From: Globisporangium splendens
Taxonomy: Eukaryota; Oomycota; Peronosporomycetes; Pythiales; Pythiaceae
Direction of reading: 5' to 3'
DNA: 64,000 bases
NCBI GenBank assembly: GCA_006386115.1
Contig: VFIW01000044.1
Span: 1-64,000, forward strand
Shown: positions 39,772-50,066 of the stretch, one piece after another
How the letters are laid out: the number at the start of each line of letters is the position of its first letter
Position numbering within the stretch: position 1 is the stretch's first letter
Program-made: the position numbers and the translations under genes
Notes under the pieces: model-generated
Databases searched by the model: none
What the model was told of the DNA's origin: nothing
Seen by the model: the letters and a program-made list of their open reading frames with translations, nothing else

Positions 39772-41434
39772 ATGAGCTCCACGGCAGTAGAACTCAAACT
39801 CCTTCCGCACGAGCAACGTCGTCATTGACACGCTCGTGTGCATGCTGATCCCTTTCCTCATCCAGAAAGTGGTGACAGCCGCCAATGCGCATGGATCTAT
39901 CTTCTCGCTTATCTACAACTACTGTTTCGCCAGCAAGACCGTCGCTGGTATGACACGAACGATCGAGATCACGCAGAGGTACAACCAGTACGGCAAGGTC
40001 TGGGACTACGAACAGAAGAACCACCTGCTGCAGAAAGCCATCTCGATCTACTTGTCCGAGATCCTGGATCTCAACGGTAAGAGTGGAGTGTATGAACTCT
40101 TGGAGAATCCAAAGAAGAACGCTGATAGAGCCAAGAGCATCTGCAGCAACGACTCGGACAGTGGATCGACCACTGGTTCCTCTTCGTACGACGATTTGGA
40201 AGGCAGTGACTGGGGCGATGAAGACGACTATGGGAGCACCTCCGTCAGCAAACTCAGTGTGGAGATCTTGCCGCAAATGAATGGGTGGATTCGCGTCGAG
40301 GAAGGCGTGTACTTCATGCACTGCATCGATGCTCCTGAAGCTTCCGGCGAATCCAAAAGCAAGATGAAGGAGGAGAAAGTGATTTTCAAGTTTCACTCGA
40401 CGCTCGAAGGCGGCTCCGACCGCATCGACGCATTCATCAACCGCGCGTTCGCCAACTACCAGCAGATGGAGAAAGAGAAGCATGCGAAAGACAAGTCGCG
40501 CTACTTTTACATCCAACCTGGCGGTGACGTAAAGCCCAAGGAAGGTGATGATGGCGGTGTGGCTGCTTCCACGGCTGTTGTGTACAAACGTTACACGCTC
40601 GGGGAAGACGAGACGTTTGCCAATCTGTTTTTGGACGGAAAGCAGCAAGTGCTGCAGCTTCTTGACAATTTCACCACGAGATCCGGGAAGTTCGCGATCA
40701 AGGGGTTCCCATACAAGCTCGGTCTTCTCTTGCACGGACCGCCTGGAACTGGTAAAACGAGCTTGATCAAGACGATTGCACACCACACCAAGCGCCATAT
40801 TGTAACCATCTCGCTCGCCAAGATCAAGACCAATCAGGAACTCATGGACGCCGTTTTTGACTTGAAATTCGCCGTTCAGGGTCTCGATTTGCCGGTGCAG
40901 ATGGGGTTTGAGGACGTCGTGTTTGTTATGGAAGACATCGATTGCGCCTCGTCGGTTGTCAACGCTCGCAAGGCAGAAGACCCAACACCAAAGGGTATCA
41001 GCACTAAGGATGATCTTCCAAAGCTCATGGGTCCAATGCTCAAGCCAAAGGAGAGGAGTGACCGCTTGAACCTCTCTGGGCTCTTGAACGTGCTCGACGG
41101 TGTCATTGACTGCCCTGGCCGAATCGTGATCATGACGACGAACCATCTGGAGAAGCTAGACCCCGCGCTCATTCGCCCCGGTCGTGTGGACAAGAAGCTC
41201 TTGCTTTCTCACATGGGCATCCCACAGATCCAGGAGATGATCGAGTACTACTGCATGGCGAAGTTCACTCCGGAGCAAACGCGATCACTCACTGAAGCGT
41301 TCTCTACACCGGACCAGAAGTTCACGCCAGCTGAAATCGAAGAATTCTGTGCGGAATACGACAACATCGACTCAATTCTGGCGCAACTGGCAAAGGGTCT
41401 CGCGAAAGCGCCACTGAGCTCAGTGACCTATTGA
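39772..41434 (+). pseudogene. A': N-terminally frameshifted copy of AAA gene A
   Basis: The sequence ATGAGCTCCACGGCAGTAGA at 39772 equals the start of gene A, but an 8-nt deletion near 39790-39800 shifts the frame into a TGA at 39826-39828. Downstream the frame is fully open to 41434: the ATG at 39842 would give 530 residues with intact Walker A GPPGTGKT, Walker B VVFVMEDIDC and ALIRPGR, but with part of the membrane segment lost. About 22 residues differ from gene A over roughly 530. The patch after Walker A (KTIAHHTKRH) resembles gene B (KAVAHHTKRH) rather than A (KAIAQYTRRH). It is either a young pseudogene or a gene making a shortened protein that lacks the normal targeting end. Confidence 0.8.
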
Positions 41435-44400
41435 GGAACAAGCAGGACAAGCAATGATGAGCAGAGAAGCCTTGTAACCACACGTAACGCAGTCAAAGAA
41501 GCGCATAGAGAAACAACAATGTACAGCACCCATCATTTTCACACCTTTCCTCATCGCAAGCGCTTTTACCTGATCTTCACGCTAGACACGAGCTTGGAAC
41601 CGGGAGCACTACCAAAAAGAAAAAAAGCACATCAGGAGAGGCATGGCCGCCGATTGCTCTGTCAAATCCCAAATATTAACAGGACAATGTACAAGCAGGG
41701 CGACCAAGATAAGGAGATGCTATGGCAACCGTACCTGTTTCAAATTGGATACTTCCGTCGCGATCCTGCAGAGTGTCTTCGAGTATGAGGAGATGAGCAC
41801 GCCACAACTTGGTCGCGAAGCCCTTGTGAGGTCGTCACTTGCAGCCAAGAGGATGCTGATGCGTTCCCTCAACAGCTTCACCGCATGCCACTACTCTCGT
41901 CATGCTGCACCCATGATTTCGCCGACACACCTTCAACCTGGTAGAAGCAAGCAGCATGACCACCTCCTACTGCTTCCGTCATGCAGACCAGCTGGAATCG
42001 CCGATCGTGATTCCTCGTGCACAAAAGCCGTCGGACTTGAATAGCGAACCGAATGCACGCGCATTGACTTGACATAGACACAGCACCCATGCTCCCGATC
42101 TTTGGACTTCAACGCGGTCGAAGCCATCAGCATTACCGCCTCCCACTACTGATTGCATCACGTAAGCGACAGCGATCATGACGCTCACCCAACAACAGCT
42201 TTCCGAGACAAGTCTGTTCGCACGTACGCCTGTCGCCTATGTGATCGCAAAGACCTGGCGTCAACGTGGTGCCATAGAGAGAGCGCGCGCGCGCAAGATG
42301 GAGAGCCAGGTCACCATCTTGGACCGTGGTTCAACCGCCGCAAATGGATCCATTCAGACCAGCAACCACGCAACACACAGACCTTCAACATGGACACCCC
42401 AGATCTGGCGCATTCTTTACACGAGAAGAAGCCGGTCTCACCGCTTACACTTGGTTATTGTATGGAGCCGATCTCGAGGAGAAAGCGCATCCATCGACCG
42501 AAGTTCAGACGAAAGCGCACCCATTGCGCTCTCTTTTCCACGCAGAAAACAATCGGACACCACATCATAACGACGACTACAGAGACAGTGCCATGCGATT
42601 TTCCTCTTCGGACGCAAATCAGCTGGGAATCAGCCACGTTCCACAGCGTCAGCGTTCACGTTCTTGCGGCGGATGAACCCATTTAGCCAGTCCTCTTCGT
42701 CGTCGTCCTTCCCACTTTCCGTCTTTTGCGTTTCTCCACACGAAAACGAACTTAATGAGAACTGAATGGCGATCGTGCGAACCTAAAAGCAAGCTTGATT
42801 CCTTGAAGATATACTTACAAAACAAGGTCCATCAGAGAAGATTCCACTACTTCAAGGTTGCTTCCACATCTGAATGACTGCGGATGCCTCAAATCGAAAC
42901 CAACCTTGTTTGGAGTCTGATGACACGCAAACATTTGAACATTTCTGAGAATGATGGTCGCGTGTCTGACTGAACGAGTGCCACTGTTTTCACGGGTGTT
43001 GGCCTGTTTGCCCCGCTTTTGGCCATTGCGAGCGCTCGAAAGCGAAACCACACGCGGCGCCGCCACTATGTCGACTCTCTGCGCTGACGCCAGCGCTCTG
43101 TCACAGCCACCCACAGCCAGCGACCTCCTTGCTCAGGACAGGACATGATCAGCCCCATCGCCTCGGAAGCGCATGCGGAGTTGTACACTCACGCCTTTCT
43201 CGAAATGGATTTGAATGGCTGGTGAGGAACCACCGAGTGGCCATTTGGGTGCGACGAGTCGAGTGCGGCGGGCGAGTGCATGGCGCCAGGTCTCCAAATC
43301 ACACTGACCGTTGTCGGTCGTTCTGAAGAGGTGGTTGGTGGCGGGCTGCCGCTGAACGCTGCGCTTTCTGACTTTGTGGTGAGAAACTTCCTGCGCTCGC
43401 ATGCGGTCCACTCAAAAGTGAAATGACCGAAGCGTTCCACGCAAGCTGCTGGTTCAAATTTGTCAAGCCAATAGGATGCAGTTTACTCATCCCAAACAAT
43501 GCCACGAAAGCCGATTTTGCCGATATTGTGGCAATAGAAATCTGTGAGCTTTTTGAAAGCTTGTGCTGTTTTATGCGGAAGACGCCGCCTTTGCTTTCTG
43601 TTTAGCTTTAGAAAGAAAAAGGTAGCTCTTGCTCGGTATCTCTGTATGTACCGCGTAGCATAGATCTTTACAGTATCGCTCTCGACGGATTGAAGTCTGC
43701 GGTCGGGAGCGTCGTCAGCTTCACTCATAAACCATGCTCGCCTCGTTGCTGAGAACGTGTATTTAAACGGGTTAACAAAACCTAAACTTGCACGCACGCA
43801 AGGTGGAATTATGGCAGTGGGTGACTGGTCCACTTCCAAGCATACACACAACATACATGTTCCACTTCGTGGCGATGTGTAATCAGAACACGGTGCTGGC
43901 AAATTGAACGCCAAATTTGACGACTCGTGGGGCTGATCCTATAAATCTACAAGCACGCAAGTCAATTCCGTGTGCATGAATGCAAGCACCAAGTGGAGCT
44001 GCAGTGCACGCTTTCAGATCCACACATCCACACAATCAACACCACGCAAGTACGCGATATGTTCTCTTTGACATCTGGACGTTCTTCAAGAGACACTATT
44101 TCGCACCGCTACATGGACAATAGCGATCCAATGCGGTGTTTGACAACACCTTATGATGTTGCAGCTCTGCTTTAGCCAGAAAAAAGACCACGTCCGTCAA
44201 AACACATATTTTCTCTGCGACAGATGAAGAGGATCAAGTCGTGGGATTTGGTTGGATTTACTCAACCGACATGAGCAAAACAAGGGCAGTCGGTGAATAC
44301 ATAAAGAGTCGGGATATGCGATCGTGTCCAATATCCGAGTCTATGTTCTGATGGTGCAGCTAAACAGTAATGAACTTGCAGTGAGCTGTGGATTTGAAGT

Positions 44401-45876
44401 GTCCATTATGGACGGCCTAGATCATAACGATCCGTGGCCTCGCAAACTATTGATTATTCGACTGCAGGAGTTGGAGATGCTAGTAGGGGCTATGGTTTTG
44501 ACTTTTTTTATGCGAGAAGAAGAACGACAAAAACGTAATGCTATCCACAAAATTTAGACATTTCTAACAGCCTTCCAGCTGGAAAAAAAGTGCACATTTC
44601 GCAGCCAGATGGCGTCTAAAACAGCAGTTGTGTTGTGCGTTTCGGAGCATTATCAAGCAGGAATAATTGGGAAATGGCCTCGTTTTAGAATGCTTCAACC
44701 AAGCTCTCCCGCTCAGACGCGACCTTGATGTCGCCTTTTTTGCCATGCAAGCAATCGCTGTTTTTCTACGTTTTCGTGTAACCTCTTTTCCTGCTGTTTA
44801 CGGTAGTATCGAATGAGTCCACAGACAAAAACATTGTTCTAAATGGCAACTTTGAGCAACAGCATCACCTTTGTGTCGAATGTAGAATACGCCGGACATC
44901 CATGGTTTCTACCTTTGGACGGCTCAGATGGTCTCCAATATCATCCAAAATGGAAAAAGCCGGCAGCGCTCGCGGAAGGCGCGCTGAATCTGCGCAGCCG
45001 TCCTGGCAGCAGTTGCTGCGGAAACGTCTTTTGTCTTGACACATCCGAGTCAATCACCAGCCATATCTGTGGAAGATCCGCGTGGCACTTGGAGGATGGC
45101 AAATATGCGCTTCTTTCGACTGTGCAAACGCATAGAACGTTCGAGGTATGAAATGGTGGTTACCACGGTAAACAAAGCCCCATTTTGGCCGTATAGAAAC
45201 CGCGCAAAGTGGCAATTTCGATCCCGTGAAATACGGGGAAAGCAACGGCAAAAAGACAAGAGAGTGCAGCACGTTTCGGAAAAAAAGAAGAAGTGGACAG
45301 CAAAAGAGTAACTTGGCGTCACGTCTGGTGGTGACCACAATGCTCGCAAATCCAAAGCCGCGTGCGCTGGAACAGAGTGGTGTTTGCCAACAGCACACAC
45401 ACATGACGAGAGGTTTGCTGGATAATATGGAAAAGACGGGATGGAAAATATCCCACTTTGCGGATTATCGATTACGGAGGTTGGTCTGCAATCGGTGGCG
45501 AAGCGTCGTACGTACGCATGCATCCCTATTCCCAGCGTCCAATGGGATCGTCCAGCCTCCGACATCCGATACAATCCAGTTCACCCATCGCTCGAACTTA
45601 AGCCTTTCTGTACACTTTGATGCGGAATGTTCTGAATTTTCACCTGCAATATGTAATACCCCGCAGAAACGTGGCATATTGCTGCCAGCACTTGTGTGGC
45701 ACCGTTTCTTGCTCGCGCATGCACTGACCTAATCGAAACAAAGACGAGGCGCGGCGTGACTGACGCCAGTTGGCGGCGTGACCAAGAGCAGTGAGCATCG
45801 CGAGCGATTGGTCCCCCCTACGCTGGCGTGGAAGCTTCCGCATGCGGCATGCAGATGCGCAAGGTGTTCTCGTTGC
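41435..45876. other. 4.4-kb region without a supportable gene
   Basis: The first 100 or so bases are the 3' flank copied along with A'. The rest has many short frames on both strands (for example 42178-42570, 43483-43914 and 45050-45574). None shows a family motif, a paralogue in the window or convincing splice structure. It could contain decayed elements or lineage-specific genes. Confidence 0.5.
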
Positions 45877-45892
45877 CTCATTATCCAATTCA
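45877..45892 (+). promoter_or_regulatory. Inr/FPR-like element of the PX gene
   Basis: CTCATTATCCAATTCA lies 56 nt before the PX start codon and resembles the Inr/FPR elements of the E genes (TCATTCTCCAATTTAC). Confidence 0.5.
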
Positions 45893-45948
45893 CTCCGCAC
45901 TGCGCACTCCGCTCTCTGAATCAGAATCAATCCACTCGTCAACTCACC

Positions 45949-46437
45949 ATGTTGCCTACCTCGATCATGCTCAACGCCGTGCACACGTCGGTCGTCAACA
46001 CCCGCAAGGAAGACGGTCACACGGACTACGCCATCCGCGTGCAGACGGACGCGTACGATGAGGGTGAGATCGTGTACCGCCGCTTCTCGGCGTTCTTGCA
46101 GCTCCAGCGCCTCGCGTGCCGCCACTTCCAGGACACGACGTACTGCTGCGGCGGCGACAAGAACTGCTTGCTGGCCACGTTCCTCGAGCCCGTGTTTACG
46201 GCGACCGAGTTCCCAGTGATGCAGGGTCGCTTCCTCGGCAAGAACTCGAAGAACGTTGTGCGCGAGCGCGTGCTGTTCCTCAACGCGTTCTTGCTGGAGC
46301 TCGAAGAAGCGCTCAACAAGTGTCCGCCGGTTGTGATGAACCGCTGCGAGAAGGAGAACTGCAAGCTCACCAAGCTTATCAAGAGCTTCTACGGCTGCGT
46401 GGAAATGAACCGCCCAAGCCACTCGCGCTCGCTGTAA
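45949..46437 (+). CDS. Small PX-domain protein
   Basis: Single exon of 162 residues, starting MLPTSIMLNAV. Almost the entire protein is one PX domain: a beta strand with DYAIRVQTD, then the phosphoinositide-binding EGEIVYRRFSAFLQL (family R-R-(Y/F)-S-x-F), a Cys-rich loop (YCCGGDKNC), a Pro-containing loop (FPVMQGRFLGKNSKNVVRER) with the second basic patch, and the closing helix LNAFLLELEEAL. PX domains bind phosphoinositides, mostly PI3P, on endosomes. No second domain is present, so it may act as an adaptor. The start-site element 56 nt upstream supports this ATG over the longer frame beginning at 45778. Confidence 0.8.
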   Translation: MLPTSIMLNAVHTSVVNTRKEDGHTDYAIRVQTDAYDEGEIVYRRFSAFLQLQRLACRHFQDTTYCCGGDKNCLLATFLEPVFTATEFPVMQGRFLGKNSKNVVRERVLFLNAFLLELEEALNKCPPVVMNRCEKENCKLTKLIKSFYGCVEMNRPSHSRSL

Positions 46438-47033
46438 GCTGAGCTGAGAAGACGGAAGCCCTCGACAAAACTCGAAAAACGCCCCATGGATATTTTGTGT
46501 TTTCACATCTCCACATGAGCCAGACTCGACTTCAAGTGCCAGTTTGTACATACATCACAAATCCAAGCTACAGGCGCGCAAGGAGCAGAGATCCAATAGC
46601 CGACTCTGCTTCCCTCAGCATTTTGAAGAGCAAAGGGCGAAGAAGCGCTTAACATGTCGCTGTCTTCGCAGTCGAAACCCACAAGCAAGTCTTCAGACGA
46701 TAGCGCCGGACATATCTTCCCATTGGAAGGAAGAAAACCTGTTTTGTCTGCGCGCGTCATTGAAAAGCGAAGACGATTAACATTATTAGAGCATTAGATC
46801 ATAGGCAACTGAGAGCAGTCAGTGCATATTTTTATTAGGATTTGTATCAGCCAATGCGAAATTCAATCCCTTCCTCCTCTTTGAACTCGTGTGACGCAAC
46901 GGCATGATTTCTTTCTTGACCCTCTGCAGTTTCTTCTTGAAGAGCCGCGGCTTTTCCGAGTGCTGCCATTTTCCGATACAAAGTCCAGTGGAGCTCACTG
47001 GCAACTTGATACAGAGCATCCAGGCGTGGAAGC

Positions 47034-47617
47034 ATGGAGCTCGTGACGAAGGTGAAGGACGCCGAGCACTGGGGCCAACTGCGAGAGGCGTCCGACAAGA
47101 AGCTGTTGGGTGCGTGTGCAGTAGTTCATGCTGTTGTGTGTTGCTCTCGTTTCTATAGCGTTGTGTGTGTGTGTGTATTTGTAGTGGTGGATGTGCACAA
47201 GGACTGGTGCGGACCATGCAAGATCATGGAGCCGACGTACAAGCGTCTGTCAGTGGACATTGACCAAGTCGAGAAGCGCGTGGCATTCGCAACCGTAAGT
47301 CAATACCATGGAACTGCTGCAGCGAAATCAATGTGGATTCTGACTCCGTGTGCGTCTGTGCATGTGTCAGTTGAACGTGATCTTGGGCGTGGAAGACACC
47401 GGAAGCTGCAAGCCGCGCTTCATTCTGTTCCGTGTGAGCGATGTACTTGCCCTTTTGCGTCGTTGGACACGCGTCGCTTGACTGATGGGGACGGTCGTCC
47501 GTTTGCCAGGAGCGAAAACCTGTCGCGGAGATGTCTGGCGCCAACACACCCCAGCTCGAGCAGCTCGTTAAACAGCACTGCCCGCCTCTGGGCAACGATG
47601 ACGAGGAAACGCAGTAA
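47034..47617 (+). CDS. Thioredoxin, NME8/TXNDC-like (axonemal type)
   Basis: Four small exons: 47034-47109, 47185-47294, 47371-47433 and 47510-47617, with introns of 75, 76 and 76 nt, all GT-AG. The spliced product is 118 residues and no single frame shows it. The first exon gives MELVTKVKDAEHWGQLREAS; the second carries the active site in VVDVHKDWCGPCKIMEP; the third gives GSCKPRFILFR; the fourth gives the closing strand and helix (MSGANTPQLEQLVKQH) and an acidic end. The KPRF-IL-F and GAN-x-P-x-L elements resemble the thioredoxin domain of NME8/NME9 and the outer-arm-dynein thioredoxins more than cytosolic thioredoxin. A flagellar role in zoospores is therefore a reasonable inference. Intron 1 holds a GT microsatellite. 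Confidence 0.85.
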
Positions 47618-47923
47618 TCTCGATAGACGACATTCTCTCTTTTTCTTTTGTCTAACGAGTGTAGTGTCTTCGCGATTCATCGAACGACGCGCGTCGCTGT
47701 CGTCGTCACATCAGTGCAATAAAGTTCGTAAAGATCGTAAAGTTCGCATCTATTAGTCAACTGGAAGACAAAGATGAGGCGCGCCGACATGTCTACTGCT
47801 GGGTTCAGCGCCAACATGCCAGTGCGTCCACCTCTCTTCTGATCCACTCGACACTTTCGTTTGTGTGTGGATCGTCTTCAGACCGAGAGCCGGTTCTCAT
47901 GGTCACCATCGGATCCGAGGGCG

Positions 47924-49537
47924 TCAAAGGTGCACAAAGCCGGCATCGTCACTTCGGCTCAGTCTGCACCGTTTGCAGAGCTCCCTACACGCACAAAGCA
48001 TCGCTAATCAGACCAGCGCACTGCAACAAACGCAAATGGAGCAACGCCAGCCAACCAACCGACCTGTACGAGAAGTTCTGTAGTGCGTCGCCACGTTTGA
48101 CACAAAGCACATGAATCAGTAAGTTCGCATGCACGCACGATAGAAAACACACATCAAGCATTCATTACATGGTTGCCTGAATGAGAACCAAACGATGACT
48201 CAAGTCAGCCTAACAGATCATGTACTTTGTTGGTCATAGCGAGCTCGTGCTTACCGCATCTCTTGCATTTCCAATCCCCCTGGATATCAGCAGGTCGATG
48301 AACAGCAGACAGACACATCGTTGTTAGGGGAGGACATCGTGGACATCCGACGCAAGACCAGCCGACGGTCTCTTACCGGCCACCAGTCCATGTGTGGAGC
48401 AGTTTTCTTCGTCTGGTCTTGCTCCGGCTGGTGAGCGACAATGTGGTGGTATCAATCAAGTTGAAGTCAGGTACAATGGAGAAAAACAGGGTGATAAAAA
48501 ACGTTTACCAGCGGCGGATCTTCGCCATCGTCTTTACTGATGCCGCGAGCAGACACTTTCGGGAAGAAACATGGGGTATTCACCGACATGGCGAAGAGCT
48601 TGCGGTAATCCAATACGTTGGATTTGTCTGGATGCGTGGTGAATGCGTTGAGAGAGTTTTCGACGTCACGAGGAGCCTTTTTGGTGAGCTGCGCTTCAAA
48701 GACGACTCCACTACTCGGCAAAGTCATGCAAGTCGTTAGTCGAGGTAAGCACGGCAAACAACGTCAAGTCCCTCAATTGTTGTATATCCACCCATACCTG
48801 AAGAACGGAATGGGTGGATCCATGTGGATCAGCGAATAGTACTTGCGAAGCGGTGGCTCGTCTGTATCTTCACCTTCCTGGTCACTGCTTTCATCACCAG
48901 TCGAGTCATCGCTTGCATTGCGTTCGAGTACTGGATTATTCCTTTCCGTGTCGAGCCAAGAGAAGCCGCGTTGTAGATTCGTCTTCTGTGACTCCATTCG
49001 CTTTGCGCTTTTGTTGGCACGCTTCGCTTTCTGCATCATCGTCTTCAAATCCTGCGGCGTCGTGCTCCAGATCGAGTGTCTAGTAGTAGCATCGTCTTTT
49101 CTCGTAGCCTTTTCCTTGACTGGCCAGATAGCTTGGTCGCCGATCTCCGTTTGCACACACGTGCTCTTGTTCTTGGGCACGCTTGCCTTATTTACTTGGT
49201 GATTGTCTTTTGGTAGACCACGCTCAGCTCTTGGTCTTCTCGTAGTCGTAGAGTCACTTTTTCGCGGATACTGAGGCACTGCAACAATATTATGATTCTG
49301 GCAATGACCTCGCTGCATGAAAACAGGAAAAAGTCTTGGCGCTGGATTCTTTACAGCGTAGGCTTGATTCCCCAGTTGATTCCACGGTCGATTGAATTTG
49401 TTGTCTTGTATATGCTGCAGCGGCATTCGTTTTGGCGGCGGCGTGTAGTTCTTGTCGACTGAACGCTGCATGGGGTGGGCTGGGTACGGTGGCAGTGGAG
49501 GCAAGCGCGGCATCGGGGGTGACAGCGGCGGCGGCAT
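47924..49537 (-). CDS. Proline-rich protein with a C-terminal RanBP2-type zinc finger, with microexons
   Basis: Seven exons on the minus strand: 49537-48798, 48710-48509, 48427-48377, 48279-48255, 48176-48169 (8 nt), 48077-48064 (14 nt) and 47984-47924. All introns are GT-AG and 78-97 nt. The product is 366 residues. The N-terminus is Pro-rich, followed by a basic/acidic low-complexity region ending in DPPIPFF. Exon 2 gives SGVVFEAQLTKKAPRDVENS. The last four exons build GDWKCKRC-GNHNFSYREL-CKRC, which is W-x-C-x2-C-x3-N-x6-C-x2-C, a full RanBP2-type finger. Such fingers bind single-stranded RNA or ubiquitin. Leaving out either microexon breaks the finger, which supports the model. The first ATG chosen (49537) is tentative; an upstream exon is possible. 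The gene is convergent with the thioredoxin gene. Confidence 0.72.
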
Positions 49538-50066
49538 CGGTGCGTGTATCGTTATTGTTGTTGATCGGGTTGATGGAAGTGTGTGCAGGTCAACGATGGC
49601 GTTGCGTTGTGCTGTGTGCGGAGAAAATCCGCAAGTGAGAGCAAACAAGCAGTGCGCGCGGGCTTTTGCGCTACTTGGAAAGTGCGCGTTGCTTCATGGG
49701 GCGATGCGCCAAGACGCCGATGCGGTTGTCGTTCTTTCTCGCGTTGCCCAAATACCCACTTCAACGTGACATGGATACACTTGATGCAGTCTTGGATCGA
49801 GACGACCATCACTCGTGCACCGAGAAAGTTCGTCCTGAGCCAAAGAGGCGGATCTGAGAAACGTGCTAAAGTTTGCATTCTGGATCTGAGTCTGACTCGG
49901 AGAATGATGGTCCGAGTCTTTGACTTTGTGCTTGTCAAATCGAGGGCTGCTGACACAGTCCAGCTGCCATCGAGAACTTCAACTGCGTTCGGCCAAACCA
50001 TGCATTTTTCTTTGCAATTACTTTCCTCATCTATTCTCTTTCGTGCTTTCCTTTCTACCAGCGTGC
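49538..50066. other. Intergenic region upstream of the zinc-finger gene
   Basis: Lies between the start of the zinc-finger gene and the 3' end of the PPR-like gene. On the minus strand CTCACTTGCGGATTTTC (49622-49638) is a possible start-site element for the zinc-finger gene. An open frame of 172 codons on the minus strand (50070-49552) shows no recognisable motif. Confidence 0.4.

Noticed and set aside
39794..41146. 450-codon frame on the minus strand opposite A'
   Set aside because: Same antisense shadow as over gene A; no motif of its own.
43483..43914. 143-codon minus-strand frame
   Set aside because: No recognisable domain and no splice or promoter support.
48773..49648. Single-exon reading of the proline-rich gene to the stop near 48773, starting at 49648
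   Set aside because: The apparent start is TTG, not ATG, and an AG|GTATGG donor at 48798/48797 leads into further exons that complete a zinc finger.
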